Source of the DNA: Devosia submarina
Lineage (GTDB): Bacteria > Pseudomonadota > Alphaproteobacteria > Rhizobiales > Devosiaceae
DNA: 64,000 nucleotides
Assembly (NCBI RefSeq): GCF_003056345.1
Contig: NZ_PYWB01000013.1
Coordinates: forward strand, 28,844 to 92,843
Reading direction: 5' to 3'
Below, piece after piece: positions 15,551 to 24,946 of the stretch. Below the pieces are notes generated by a model. That model was given only the letters and a program-made list of their open reading frames with translations, did no database searches and had not been told where the DNA came from. The translations under genes and the position numbers were made by a program. Numbering within the stretch: position 1 is the first letter of the stretch; every line of letters starts with the position of its first letter.

Positions 15551-16504
15551 TTACTCCGCCGCCGGCGCTTCTTGGGCCGCCGCATCGGTCTGGGTCTGCT
15601 GCTGCACGGCGTTGGCCAAGGCCGCATCGGGGATGTCGATCTCGACGCCATCCATCAGCTTGGCGACCGTATCGTCAAACGTCTTCATCAGTAGCTGCTG
15701 CTGCAACTGCCCTGCCACCTGCTCGAATGCCGGAGCGCTGGACTGGCGCTTTTCTTCGAGCCGGATCACATGCCAGCCGAACTGCGACTGCACGGGCTCG
15801 GAAACCTGACCAACATCGGTCAGGGCATAGGCGGCCGTTTCAAACGGCGCCACCATCATGCCCTTGCCGAAAAAGCCCAGGTCCCCACCATTGGCAGCAC
15901 CCGGATCGATCGACTTTTCCTTGGCAAGCGTTGCAAAGTCAGCCCCGCCATCAAGTTCGGACTTGACCGCTTTGGCCTCGTCTTCGGTAGGCACAAGGAT
16001 ATGGCTCGCCCGGATTTCCTCGGCCGGCTGGAAATCGGCAACGAATTTATCGTATTCGGCCCGCACAGCCTGCTCGGTTACGCCCGAAGCGATTGCCTCG
16101 GCGAAATAGGCGCGGCGCAGGGCGCGGTCTTCAAGATAGGCCAGGCGCTGCTTGAACAAGGGCGTCTCGCCCATGCCGGCTTCCCGGCCGGCCGATGCCA
16201 TCACCTTCATATCGATCAGCACGCGCAGCAGGAACGGCTTGCGCTGCTCGGGCGGCATCTGGCTCAGTTCCTGGGTCAGGTCCTCAGCGGCAAAGCTGAG
16301 ATCGGCCTCGGTGATCGTCTGGCCGTCCACGGTTGCGACAACGGTTTCCGGCGTCACGGGCGCCGGTGCTGCCGCCGGGGCTTCGGCTGCGGGCGCGGCG
16401 GGCGCTGCATCTTGCGCGAAGGCTGGAGCCATGGCGGTGGCGGCCATCATCAGGGCCAGAACACTGGCACTGCGGGCAAAGCGCAGGGAAAAGGATTTGG
16501 ACAA
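15551..16504 (-). CDS. Periplasmic parvulin-type peptidyl-prolyl isomerase
   Basis: 317 residues with a clear signal peptide (RFARSASVLALMMAATAMAPAFA) and an Ala/Pro-rich linker. A SurA/PpiC-like N-terminal helical chaperone part covers about 50-165. The parvulin domain follows at about 165-260, with EIRASHILV, GGDLGFFGKGMMVAPFETAAYAL and SQFGWHVIRLEEKR, all typical of PpiC. The C-terminus is a Gln/Ala-rich tail. It should fold or escort exported proteins. The gene diverges from secA, a pairing found across Hyphomicrobiales that fits a joint role in export. Confidence 0.9.
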   Translation of the reverse strand: MSKSFSLRFARSASVLALMMAATAMAPAFAQDAAPAAPAAEAPAAAPAPVTPETVVATVDGQTITEADLSFAAEDLTQELSQMPPEQRKPFLLRVLIDMKVMASAGREAGMGETPLFKQRLAYLEDRALRRAYFAEAIASGVTEQAVRAEYDKFVADFQPAEEIRASHILVPTEDEAKAVKSELDGGADFATLAKEKSIDPGAANGGDLGFFGKGMMVAPFETAAYALTDVGQVSEPVQSQFGWHVIRLEEKRQSSAPAFEQVAGQLQQQLLMKTFDDTVAKLMDGVEIDIPDAALANAVQQQTQTDAAAQEAPAAE

Positions 16505-16876
16505 GCTAGCTCTCCTTGGCCGGCGCTTGCAAAGGGCGCCGCAGCTTTTGGGTCAACGGCAAACAAATGTCTGCCGCCAGATCGGCGCCTGCCGTCACAT
16601 GGCACTTGGGCCAAAATGTGCCACGCCGCATTTCGTGAGCGAGGAGGCGCTGCGAAAACATGTGGCTTGCGCCCGGTTTTCCGGCAGGCCGCGGAGGTGT
16701 CGCGCATTTCGCTGACGTTGACAATAGAGGGGTGCGCTCTTACATCTCAGCCGCTTTTCCGCCACTCGGCGGATCAAGACATTCCGAAAGCCGGAAAGGC
16801 TTCTCATTGCGCCGTCTCCCAAGGATATCTGCTGATTGTCGGGCGGCCGCGATGAACAATCAAAGGACCTTGTAAT
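16505..16876. other. Divergent control region between the parvulin gene and secA
   Basis: 372 bases without a supported gene. It contains the candidate secA promoter at 16718-16746; otherwise no repeat or RNA gene was recognised. Confidence 0.5.
16718..16746 (+). promoter_or_regulatory. Candidate secA promoter
   Basis: TTGACA (16718-16723), a 17-base spacer and TACATC (16741-16746) match the sigma-70 pattern. It lies about 130 bases upstream of secA. Confidence 0.45.
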
Positions 16877-19621
16877 ATGGCACTTGCTGCGCTCGCCCGG
16901 CGGATTTTCGGCTCTCCGTCCGATCGGCACGTCAAGCGATACCAGCCAAATGTCGCGGCCATCAATGCGCTTGAAGGGGAACTCGAAAAGCTCAGCGATG
17001 ACGCACTGCGCGCCCGCACGGCCGAGTTTAAGGCGCAGATCGCCCAGGGACGCAGCCTCGATGATCTGATTGTTCCCGCTTTCGCCACGGTGCGCGAAGC
17101 CTCAAAGCGCGTCCTTGGCATGCGCCATTTCGATGTGCAGCTGATCGGCGGCATGGTGATGAACGAGCGCGGCATTGCCGAAATGCGCACCGGTGAAGGC
17201 AAGACGCTGGTGGCAACGCTGCCGATGTATCTCAATGCCCTGACCGGCAAGGGGGCGCACCTCGTCACCGTCAACGACTACCTTGTCAAGCGTGACGCCG
17301 CCTGGATGGGCCAGATCTACAATTTCCTGGGGCTCGAATGGGGCATCATCGTCCATGGCATGACGGACCCTGAGCGCAAAGCCGCCTATGCCGCCGACAT
17401 CACCTACGGCACCAACAACGAGCTGGGCTTCGACTATCTTCGCGACAACATGAAATATACGCGCGAGCAGATGGTGCAGCGGGGCCATGAATTCGCGATC
17501 GTGGACGAGGTGGACTCGATCCTGATCGACGAGGCTCGTACGCCGCTGATCATCTCGGGCCCCTCCGAAGACCGCTCCAATCTTTACACCACGATCGACG
17601 CCCTGATGCCGATCATCGAGGAAGAGGACTACGAGCTCGACGAGAAGCAGCGCGCGGTGACCTTTACCGACAGCGGCATCGAAAAGCTCGAGGAAAGGCT
17701 GGCCGAAATGGGCCTGCTCAAGTCCTCCTCCATGTATGACGTCGAAAACGTCGCCCTCGTCCACCACGCCAATTCGGCCCTGCGCGCGCACAAGCTCTTC
17801 CGCAAGGACAAGGACTACATCGTGCGCAACGATGAAGTCGTTATTATCGACGAGTTCTCCGGCCGCATGATGCCGGGCCGCCGTTATTCGGAAGGCCTGC
17901 ACCAGGCGCTGGAAGCCAAGGAACACGTCAAGATCCAGCCGGAAAACCAGACGCTGGCTTCGATCACCTTCCAGAACTATTTCCGCCTCTACAAAAAGCT
18001 TGCCGGCATGACCGGCACGGCGGCAACCGAGGCCGAGGAATTCGCTGACATCTACAAGCTCGACGTTGTCACCATCCCGACCAATTTGCCGATCCAGCGC
18101 AAGGATGACGACGACGCCATCTACCGCACGGCGGCGGAAAAGTTCGACGCCATTGCCGATCTGATCAAGGAATGCCAGGAGCGAGGCCAGCCGGTGCTGG
18201 TGGGCACGACCTCGATCGAAAAGTCCGAAATGCTGGCCGATCTTCTGCGCAAGAAGAATGTCGGGCAGATGAATGTCCTTAACGCCCGCCACCACGAGCA
18301 GGAAGCCTTTATCGTGGCCGATGCGGGCCTGCCGGGCGCGATCACCATTGCCACCAACATGGCCGGTCGCGGTACCGACATTCAGCTCGGCGGCAATCTC
18401 GAAATGCGCATCCAGAAAGAAGCCGACGGCCTAGAGGGTGCCGAGCGCGAGGCCAAGATCGCCGAGATCAAGCGCACCATAGCCGAAGACAAGGCCAAGG
18501 CGCTCGCCGCCGGGGGCCTCATGGTGATCGGCACCGAACGCCATGAATCGCGCCGCATCGACAACCAGCTGCGTGGCCGTTCCGGGCGCCAGGGCGATCC
18601 GGGGCATTCCAAGTTCTTCCTGTCCTTGCAGGACGATTTGATGCGCATCTTCCCGGTTGATTCAATGGATTCCATGCTGGGCAAGCTGGGGCTCGAGCAG
18701 GGCGAGTCCATTACCCACCCATGGGTTTCCAAGGCCATCGAGCGGGCGCAGGGCAAGGTGGAAGCGCGCAACTTCGACATCCGCAAGAACATCCTCAAAT
18801 ACGACGATGTGATGAACGATCAGCGCAAGGTGATCTTCGAGCAGCGCATCGAGTTGATGGATGCCGAGGACGTCAGCGAAACCGTTGTCGAAATGCGTCA
18901 CGATGTGGTCGACAACATCATCGACAAGGCCATTCCGCCCCGCTCCTATCCCGAACAGTGGAACGTGGAACAGCTCACTGCTGCCGCCAAGACCTACCTC
19001 AACCTCGACCTGCCCATCCAGGCCTGGGCCGAGGAAGAGGGGATCGACGCCGAGATCGTGCGCGAGCGCATGATCGCCGCTGCCGACGAAGCCGCCCAAA
19101 CCAAGGAAGCGCGCACCATTGCTGCCATGGAAGCGGCGGGGTCACCCAACCCCAGCGTCATGCGCCAAGTGGAAAAATCTATCCTTCTGCAGTCCATTGA
19201 CGGGCTCTGGCGCGAACACCTCGTCACGCTGGATCACCTCTCCAAGGTGGTCGGCTGGCGCGGCATCGCCCAGCGCGATCCGCTCAACGAATACAAGCAG
19301 GAAGCCTATGAGCTGTTCCAATCGTTGCTGGCCAATCTGCGCGAGCTCGTGACCACCCAGCTCAGCCATGTTGAGCTGCAGCCCCGCCCCGTTCAGCCCC
19401 CAGTTGCCGATCTTTCCCGCCTGCGCGAAACCCATATCGATCCGCTGACGGGCGAGAACGATGCCGATGGCGGCGACACACTTGCCGACTCGCTGGGCGC
19501 CACGGGCAGCGATCCCTCGCTCACCCCCATCGACCCTCAATTGCTGGAGGGCGTTGCCCGCAACGCCCCATGCCCCTGCGGCTCGGGCAAGAAGTTCAAG
19601 CACTGCCACGGGCAGTTCTAG
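16877..19621 (+). CDS. secA: Preprotein translocase ATPase SecA
   Basis: 914 residues, the expected length. The ATPase motor drives unfolded proteins through SecYEG. Visible motifs include [14 protein letters not shown] (Walker A, about 103-116), [20 protein letters not shown] (Walker B region), [21 protein letters not shown] and [14 protein letters not shown] (second motor domain). The C-terminal zinc finger [14 protein letters not shown] (about 897-910) binds SecB and phospholipid. The ATG at 16877 follows AAAGGA. It is a single gene with its own promoter and a strong terminator. Confidence 0.98.
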   Translation: MALAALARRIFGSPSDRHVKRYQPNVAAINALEGELEKLSDDALRARTAEFKAQIAQGRSLDDLIVPAFATVREASKRVLGMRHFDVQLIGGMVMNERGIAEMRTGEGKTLVATLPMYLNALTGKGAHLVTVNDYLVKRDAAWMGQIYNFLGLEWGIIVHGMTDPERKAAYAADITYGTNNELGFDYLRDNMKYTREQMVQRGHEFAIVDEVDSILIDEARTPLIISGPSEDRSNLYTTIDALMPIIEEEDYELDEKQRAVTFTDSGIEKLEERLAEMGLLKSSSMYDVENVALVHHANSALRAHKLFRKDKDYIVRNDEVVIIDEFSGRMMPGRRYSEGLHQALEAKEHVKIQPENQTLASITFQNYFRLYKKLAGMTGTAATEAEEFADIYKLDVVTIPTNLPIQRKDDDDAIYRTAAEKFDAIADLIKECQERGQPVLVGTTSIEKSEMLADLLRKKNVGQMNVLNARHHEQEAFIVADAGLPGAITIATNMAGRGTDIQLGGNLEMRIQKEADGLEGAEREAKIAEIKRTIAEDKAKALAAGGLMVIGTERHESRRIDNQLRGRSGRQGDPGHSKFFLSLQDDLMRIFPVDSMDSMLGKLGLEQGESITHPWVSKAIERAQGKVEARNFDIRKNILKYDDVMNDQRKVIFEQRIELMDAEDVSETVVEMRHDVVDNIIDKAIPPRSYPEQWNVEQLTAAAKTYLNLDLPIQAWAEEEGIDAEIVRERMIAAADEAAQTKEARTIAAMEAAGSPNPSVMRQVEKSILLQSIDGLWREHLVTLDHLSKVVGWRGIAQRDPLNEYKQEAYELFQSLLANLRELVTTQLSHVELQPRPVQPPVADLSRLRETHIDPLTGENDADGGDTLADSLGATGSDPSLTPIDPQLLEGVARNAPCPCGSGKKFKHCHGQF

Positions 19622-19626
19622 TAAAG

Positions 19627-19653
19627 AGGCCCGGCGAAAGTCGGGCCTTTTTC
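19627..19653 (+). terminator. Rho-independent terminator of secA
   Basis: AGGCCCG, an eight-base loop and CGGGCCT run into TTTTT, six bases after the secA stop codon. Confidence 0.88.
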
Positions 19654-19689
19654 TTTGCCTGCTGTGGCCACCAAAAGCCGCCACAAACA

Positions 19690-19807
19690 CAATGTCACCC
19701 CGGGCTCTACCCGGGGCCCATCTCGAGATCGCTGTACGTCCGCAAGGTCGAAGGATTCACCTCCTTCAAGCATCTCAGGATGGATCCCGGCTCAAGGCCG
19801 GGATGAC
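19690..19807. repeat. Dispersed intergenic repeat, family B, copy 1
   Basis: It begins AATGTCACCCCGGGCTC and contains CGGGGCCCATCTCGAGAT, then CTCAGGATGGATCCCGG, and ends CCGGGATGACA. Ends are mutually inverted. Other copies: 38938-39051 and 57408-57532. Confidence 0.85.
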
Positions 19808-19832
19808 ATCGTGCTCGTGATTGGCTCAGCCC

Positions 19833-20471
19833 TCAGCACGTCACCCGAATCTCAGCAAACCCACTCACCGCCCCGCCCTGGGTTGGCACCACCGCGATCA
19901 TGCATTGGCTTTCGGGCAGCCCCACCGTGCCGCCCTGCGCGATCACCGTGCCATTGCCAAGCGTGATATAACCGTCATCCACCGCGCCGATTTCCACTCG
20001 CGCCGGCGTGCCGCACACGGGATAAACGTCCCCTGCCGCCACCATGAAGCGCGTCCCTGTGGGCAGGCAATCGCCATCGCTGGGCAAGGCGGCTGCCCCG
20101 GAGGGCGCCAGCGGCGGTAGCCCTGCCGGTGCACCCGCCGGGCCACTGCGCCAATTCTCCTCCAGCAGCCCCACGCGATTTTGCAGATCCACCAGCGCTC
20201 CATCATCCACGGACGCGGGTGCAGCATTGGCCTGCTGGCGGTTAAACAATTCAAGGCTGACCTTGATCTGGGCAATGTCCGTTGCAAGCCGCGCCACGTC
20301 CCGCTGCGTCTCTGTATAAACCCAGGCCGATGCCGCAAGCGCTGCAACGCCCACAAGCCCTGCAACAAAGCCCAGAAGCGTCGGGCCGGCCAGGCGTCGC
20401 GCAGGGGCGGCCGCTGGCTGCTCGGCGACAGCACTGCGTTGCTCGGCCTCGATCGTGGGGATTTCTTCCAA
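19833..20471 (-). CDS. Unknown single-pass membrane protein
   Basis: 212 residues. A short cytoplasmic N-terminus rich in Glu and Ala is followed by one membrane segment (about 30-50, LLGFVAGLVGVAALAASAWVY). A coiled-coil-like helix comes next (about 52-105, TQRDVARLATDIAQIKVSLELFNRQQ... LQNRVGLLEENW). A Gly/Pro-rich linker and a small Cys-containing domain (about 135-212, CLPTGTRFMVAAGDVYPVCG... CMIAVVP... RVTC) end the protein; its three to four Cys could form disulphides in the periplasm. I do not recognise the family. It follows the L,D-transpeptidase gene on the same strand. Confidence 0.6.
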   Translation of the reverse strand: MEEIPTIEAEQRSAVAEQPAAAPARRLAGPTLLGFVAGLVGVAALAASAWVYTETQRDVARLATDIAQIKVSLELFNRQQANAAPASVDDGALVDLQNRVGLLEENWRSGPAGAPAGLPPLAPSGAAALPSDGDCLPTGTRFMVAAGDVYPVCGTPARVEIGAVDDGYITLGNGTVIAQGGTVGLPESQCMIAVVPTQGGAVSGFAEIRVTC

Positions 20472-20545
20472 GGCGCATCTCCGTTGCGGCAGGTCGGCTC
20501 ACCCCATCGGCGGCAAATGCGGCTGTCCTGTGGTAGGCTGCCCTT

Positions 20546-21598
20546 TTAAAGCAGCCACTCCGCACGGGGGAAAGGCGTTGGTGCCGGCTTGCCGCTCATG
20601 ACCGGCTTGACCTCGCCCTGCCCACCGCCAAACAGCCCGCCAATGCCTCCGAACAGGCCCGACACGGCCCCGCTCATGGCCTCGCCGCGCGCCTTGATCG
20701 CCGCTTCTTCATTCGCCTTCCTTTCGGCTGCCGAAAGCTGCTGGGCCACGGCCTTTTCGTCCGCCTCCTGCTTGGCGATCAAAACCGCATTCTGCGTCAT
20801 GGCAGGGCAGGGGGCCATGGCGTTGAGCGCGCCATTGCCGGGCGCATTAAACACATATTGCCGCTCGCACACGTCCCAGCTGGGCGGGTTCTTGGTCAGC
20901 TCGAAAAGATCATAGCCTTCCTTGATGTCCTTCCAGAATGGCAAATGCTCATTGCTGGCCTGGGCGGCCAGGTTTGCAGCGTTCATCTTGAAGGGAAAGA
21001 TCTGCAGCTGGAAGCTGCGATTGCCGCCCTTGAAGGTTTCGCGGGCCAGGGCATAGATTTCGGCAATGCCGTCATCGGTCATGGCGTAGCAGCCGCGCGA
21101 CGAGCAATCGCCATGCACCATCAGATCGGACCCCGTGCGCCCCCAGGCGCGGTCGAACTTGTTGGGAAAGCCGGTGTTGAAGGCGAGGTAATAGGCCGAG
21201 TTCGGGTTCATCAGCCCGGGTGTGATCGTATAGAAGCCCTCCGGGCTCTGCCGGTCGCCTTCCTTGATCTTGGGTCCAAGATTGCCCGAAAAGGCGCAGA
21301 TCTCATAGCTCTTGAAAAGCTTGAAATTGCCGGCCTTGGTCCGCTTCCACACCTCAAGCGTTTTTTCCTGCTTGAAGATGCGGATCATCATGGCTTCGCC
21401 GGGGTCGGACCCCATGGCCTTGAGCGCTGCGACCACGCCGCTTTGCAGCGGCTGGTTGTGGCGATTGCTGTTGCTTTTGGGCAAAAAACCGCCGCAGGCC
21501 ACCAGCCCCAGGGCCACCCACAGCAGGATCAGCACAGAACACAATTTGCGCAGCGCGGTATATGTCAAGATAAGCAGCCTAGAAGCGAAACAAATCAC
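20546..21598 (-). CDS. L,D-transpeptidase (YkuD/YafK-like) lipoprotein
   Basis: 350 residues. The signal sequence ends in LGLVACGG, a lipobox. The catalytic part (about 75-220) contains FKQEKTLEVWKR, GDRQSPEGFY and HGDCSSRGCYAMTDDGIAEIY, in which the last Cys before YAMTD is the nucleophile of YkuD-type enzymes. This subgroup is close to YafK, linked to murein cross-linking or lipoprotein release. Residues about 265-340 are charged and Gly-rich. The precise start is uncertain because the ATG at 21598 gives a rather long signal region; a later start is possible. Confidence 0.82.
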   Translation of the reverse strand: MICFASRLLILTYTALRKLCSVLILLWVALGLVACGGFLPKSNSNRHNQPLQSGVVAALKAMGSDPGEAMMIRIFKQEKTLEVWKRTKAGNFKLFKSYEICAFSGNLGPKIKEGDRQSPEGFYTITPGLMNPNSAYYLAFNTGFPNKFDRAWGRTGSDLMVHGDCSSRGCYAMTDDGIAEIYALARETFKGGNRSFQLQIFPFKMNAANLAAQASNEHLPFWKDIKEGYDLFELTKNPPSWDVCERQYVFNAPGNGALNAMAPCPAMTQNAVLIAKQEADEKAVAQQLSAAERKANEEAAIKARGEAMSGAVSGLFGGIGGLFGGGQGEVKPVMSGKPAPTPFPRAEWLL

Positions 21599-21706
21599 CG
21601 ACCGCTTGGAGACGGATGGTTAGCGCAGCATGAAGAAGTGCTGGTGAACGAAGCGTTACCACACGCCATATCTTCGCGAAAGATAGGTTTATTCACGCAA
21701 GCGTGC

Positions 21707-21825
21707 AGACCCCTACCTGACCTTCCCCTGGAAGGGGGCGGAAAAGAGCAGAGTCAAACCGCGATTGTGCCAAGTGCACTAAGCAGTCCCTCCCCCTCTC
21801 AGGGGGAGGCCAGGTGGGGGGTAGC
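21707..21825. repeat. Dispersed intergenic repeat, family E, copy 1
   Basis: GACCTTCCCCTGGAAGGGGG at the left and CCCTCCCCCTCTCAGGGGG plus AGGTGGGGGG at the right form inverted halves. Related copies: 38145-38190, 39098-39141 and 53768-53884. It lies just after the accA stop. Confidence 0.7.
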
Positions 21826-21835
21826 CCCAAAGCCC

Positions 21836-22789
21836 TTAAAGCGCCGTCCCGATCGCCATGAACTTTTCGCGCCGGTGCTCGCGCACTTCCAGCCGCCCCT
21901 TGCCCGCAAAGTCCGCCAGAAACGCGGCAATCGCATCACGCGTCGACGCCATGACGGTTTCGGGGTGCCGGTGCGCCCCGCCGGTCGGCTCGGGGATAAT
22001 GGCGTCGATCACGCCGAAGCCCAGAAGGTCGGCGGAAGTGATCTTCATGTTGGTCGCCGCATCCTGCGCCTTGGCGGCGTCGCGCCAGAGGATCGAGGCG
22101 CCGCCTTCGGGCGAGATCACCGAATAAATGGCATGCTCCAGCATCAGCACGCGATTGGCCGTCGCAATGGCGATGGCGCCGCCCGAGCCGCCTTCGCCGA
22201 TGATGATGGCGATGTTGGGCACACCCAGTTCAAGCGATTTTTCCGTGGAGCGGGCAATGGCCTCGGCCTGCCCGCGCTCTTCGGCGCCGATCCCGGGATA
22301 GGCGCCCGCGGTGTCCACAAAGGAAAGGACCGGAATGTTGAACCGGTCGGCCATTTCCATGATGCGCACGGCCTTGCGATAGCCTTCCGGCCGCGCCATG
22401 CCGAAATTGTGCTTGAGGCGCGTTTCCGTGGAATTGCCCTTTTCCTGGCCCAGCACGGCAACAGGCTGCCCGTTGAACCGGCCAAAACCGGCCTGGATGG
22501 ACGCGTCTTCGGCAAATTTGCGGTCACCGGCCAGCGGCTGCCATTCGGTGATCAGCGTGCGGATGTAATCGGATAGATGCGGGCGCTGCGGATGGCGCGC
22601 TACTTGGGTCTTTTGCCAAGGGGTAAGCTTTTTGTAGATTTCCACCAGGGCCTCTTCGGCCCGGCTCGAGAGCCGGTTGACCTCTTCGTCAATGCTGACG
22701 GCCTGGTCCGTTGCCGCCATGGCCTTGAGCTCGGCGATCTTGCCTTCCAGATCGGCGACCGGCTTTTCGAAATCGAGATAAGACTGCAT
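21836..22789 (-). CDS. accA: Acetyl-CoA carboxylase carboxyltransferase subunit alpha
   Basis: 317 residues, normal AccA length. It moves the carboxyl group from biotin on AccB to acetyl-CoA, together with AccD, making malonyl-CoA for fatty acids. Typical lines are SYLDFEKPVADLEGKI at the N-terminus, HPQRPHLSDYI, GHNFGM-type KHNFGMARPEGYRKA, SFVDTAGAYPGIGAEERGQAEAIARS (active region) and VIGEGGSGGAIAI. The start ATG at 22789 is clear. The beta subunit gene is not in this window. Confidence 0.97.
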   Translation of the reverse strand: MQSYLDFEKPVADLEGKIAELKAMAATDQAVSIDEEVNRLSSRAEEALVEIYKKLTPWQKTQVARHPQRPHLSDYIRTLITEWQPLAGDRKFAEDASIQAGFGRFNGQPVAVLGQEKGNSTETRLKHNFGMARPEGYRKAVRIMEMADRFNIPVLSFVDTAGAYPGIGAEERGQAEAIARSTEKSLELGVPNIAIIIGEGGSGGAIAIATANRVLMLEHAIYSVISPEGGASILWRDAAKAQDAATNMKITSADLLGFGVIDAIIPEPTGGAHRHPETVMASTRDAIAAFLADFAGKGRLEVREHRREKFMAIGTAL

Positions 22790-22940
22790 CCCACCTGCCC
22801 GTTAGGGGTCTGTTGTTCGCGACCCATGAATTCGGCCGCTGCTGTTGCGCCCTAAAGTGGCCGGAAAGTGACGATCAGGCGACGCCAAGTCAAGACTTGT
22901 TGCCAATCGCGTGCGGAAAGCCCTTGCCAATTGGCTAAAG

Positions 22941-22982
22941 ACTCATGGTGAGCCTGTCGAACCACGAGGTCGCGCGAGTGGA
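22941..22982. repeat. Family A repeat, half copy
   Basis: Contains CTCATGGTGAGCCTGTCGAA followed by CCACGAGGTCG. One half only of the palindromic unit seen in full at 26075-26161. It lies just after xerD. Confidence 0.75.
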
Positions 22983-23007
22983 GCTATCAACCCTCAGAAC
23001 GAGGCCA

Positions 23008-23916
23008 CTACCCCTGTGCCAGCGGATGGTGCGTTTCCACCAGATCCCGCAGCTTGTCATCGAGCACATGCGTATAGATCTGCGTTGTGGAAATATCGGC
23101 ATGCCCCAAAAGCATCTGCACCACGCGCAGATCCGCCCCACCGGCCAGCAGATGACTCGCAAAGGCATGGCGCAACACGTGCGGGGCAATACGGGCCGAA
23201 CTGATCCCCGCGCGCCCTGCCAGCGATTTCAGATCCCGGGCAAACACTTGGCGCGACAAATACCCCTCCGCGCCGCCTGCCGGAAACAAGAAAGGGCCCG
23301 GGTCAAGCGTTCCCAGATAAGCCTTGAGCGCATCACGAGCCCGGTCGTTGAGCGGGACGACCCGCTCCTTGCTGCCCTTGCCCACAACCGTCAAATAACT
23401 CGTGTCCCGCATTACGGCCTGACGGCGCAGGCTCACCAATTCGCTAACGCGCAGCCCCGTGGCATAAAGCAGTTCCAGCAACACATAGAGCCGCAGGGCC
23501 GCCGCCTGCTGCGCCGGCTCGGCAGGCGCATTGGCCTCCTCTTCTGCCGTTGAAAGCAGCTTGTCGACCTCCGCAATGCTCAAGACCTTGGGCAAGGCGC
23601 GCCGCGGCTTGGGGCTGGCTACGATCCGCGTCGGATCATCCCCCCTGATCCCGTCGGCGCATAAAAACCGGTGGAACTGCCGGATGGCCGAAAGCCGGCG
23701 GGCGCTTGAGGATGCCGAAAGCCCATCGCGCCGGATCTGGTCGAGATAGGCGTTGACACTGTCGCGGCTTGCATTGAGCAGCGTCTGCTTGCGCCCCGCA
23801 ACGAAGCCCGCATAGTCGCTCAGATCCCGCCGATAGGCATCGATCGTATTCTTGGCCGCGCCCCGTTCGGCGCTCATCATTTCCAGAAAAGCGCCGATCA
23901 GATGCTGGCCGCTCAT
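23008..23916 (-). CDS. xerD: Site-specific tyrosine recombinase XerD
   Basis: 302 residues. XerD with XerC resolves chromosome dimers at dif during division. The catalytic set is complete: Arg in YATGLRVSELVSLRR, Lys in VVGKGSKERVVPL, HVLRH with Arg, then LGHADISTTQIYTHV with His and the Tyr nucleophile. The N-terminal SAM-like core-binding domain covers about 1-110. This housekeeping gene beside accA and aroK/aroB is conserved in the order, so it is not a mobile-element integrase. Its start overlaps the upstream gene's stop by four bases. Confidence 0.94.
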   Translation of the reverse strand: MSGQHLIGAFLEMMSAERGAAKNTIDAYRRDLSDYAGFVAGRKQTLLNASRDSVNAYLDQIRRDGLSASSSARRLSAIRQFHRFLCADGIRGDDPTRIVASPKPRRALPKVLSIAEVDKLLSTAEEEANAPAEPAQQAAALRLYVLLELLYATGLRVSELVSLRRQAVMRDTSYLTVVGKGSKERVVPLNDRARDALKAYLGTLDPGPFLFPAGGAEGYLSRQVFARDLKSLAGRAGISSARIAPHVLRHAFASHLLAGGADLRVVQMLLGHADISTTQIYTHVLDDKLRDLVETHHPLAQG

Positions 23917-24209
23917 GGCTGTCCAGGCAGGGTTTCTTCGGCAGCGCCCGGATTGGCGCCGGTGCCCTCGGGCGCATTGCCCACTGGTGCTGGCTCAGCC
24001 GGAGGCGGTTCAACCGGCGCGGGCGCTGCAGGCGCCGGGGCGCTGCCGGGCAGGGCCGGTGCGCCTCCACCCAGCAGGTCGCGCGAGGGAATACGGACCG
24101 TTACTTCCTTGGGCGTGGGCTCGACAAAGCTGATCAGCGCAATCATGCCGGCATAAACGAGGCCAGCAAGGAAAAGCAGCGTGATAAGAAGGCGGATCAA
24201 AGTGGGCAT
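23913..24209 (-). CDS. Unknown small membrane protein upstream of xerD
   Basis: 98 residues from the ATG at 24209. One membrane segment (about 5-27, LIRLLITLLFLAGLVYAGMIALI) is followed by a conserved-looking EPTPKEVTVRIPSRDLL, then a long Pro/Ala/Glu-rich disordered tail. The stop overlaps the xerD start (ATGA), so the two are co-translated. Such a short membrane protein before xerD is common in Hyphomicrobiales; its function is unknown. It diverges from aroK. Confidence 0.7.
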   Translation of the reverse strand: MPTLIRLLITLLFLAGLVYAGMIALISFVEPTPKEVTVRIPSRDLLGGGAPALPGSAPAPAAPAPVEPPPAEPAPVGNAPEGTGANPGAAEETLPGQP

Positions 24210-24358
24210 GAAATTCCGGCGCTTTGGTTTTGGGACTATATAGAGGGAAATGGTTTCTGTTTGGTAGGCATGGCACCATAACACAGGCTATAGCGTCCAG
24301 CTTCTTGACAGCACCCGCCCGTGCGGGTTGATAGCGGCATCATCTGGGGAGCGTATTG

Positions 24359-24943
24359 GTGAACCGTCCCGACGCGGCAACGCGACAGGCCCGCGCCGAA
24401 GAATTAGTGGAACGCCTTGCCGGCAAGCCGATCGTCCTGGTCGGCATGATGGGCGTGGGCAAGACGACCATTGGCCGGCGTGTCGCGGCCAAGCTTAGCC
24501 GGCAATTTCTCGACAGCGACGAGGAAATCGAAAAAGCCGCACAAATGAGCATTCCCGAAATGTTCGAGCAGCGTGGGGAGGCCGAATTTCGCGCCGGGGA
24601 AACCCGTGTCATTGCCCGTGTCCTTAAGGACAGGGATATTGTTTTGGCGACCGGGGGCGGGGCGTTCGTCAATGGGGAAACGCGTGCCCTGGTCAAGGGA
24701 GAGGCGATCTCCGTCTGGCTCAAGGCCAATGCCGATATTCTTTTTGAGCGCGTCTCGCGCCGCTCCAACCGGCCGCTTCTCAAGACCGCCAATCCGCGCG
24801 CCACGCTCGAAAAGCTGATCGAGGAGCGTTACCCCATCTATGCCGAAGCCGACCTCACCGTCTCGAGCCGCGATGTCCCCCAGGACGTCGTCGCCAATGA
24901 CGTGATCGACGCCGTGCTGCATTTCCTCAAGCGCCAGGATTGA
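24359..24943 (+). CDS. aroK: Shikimate kinase
   Basis: 194 residues from the GTG at 24359, seven bases after GGGGAG; the adjacent TTG at 24356 is a weaker choice. It phosphorylates shikimate with ATP in aromatic amino-acid synthesis. Walker A is GMMGVGKTTIG (about 29-39). The shikimate-binding residues lie in DSDEEIE, FRAGETRVI and ATGGGAF, all in the usual order. It is transcribed with aroB, three bases downstream. Confidence 0.95.
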   Translation: MNRPDAATRQARAEELVERLAGKPIVLVGMMGVGKTTIGRRVAAKLSRQFLDSDEEIEKAAQMSIPEMFEQRGEAEFRAGETRVIARVLKDRDIVLATGGGAFVNGETRALVKGEAISVWLKANADILFERVSRRSNRPLLKTANPRATLEKLIEERYPIYAEADLTVSSRDVPQDVVANDVIDAVLHFLKRQD

Positions 24944-24946
24944 CCC

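Noticed and set aside
20858..22576. A 572-codon open frame antisense to accA and the L,D-transpeptidase gene
   Set aside because: It crosses two well-supported genes and a repeat, and has low-complexity composition.
23008..23916. Integrase of a mobile element
   Set aside because: The tyrosine recombinase is XerD by length, motifs and neighbourhood (accA, aroK-aroB), which is a conserved chromosomal order.
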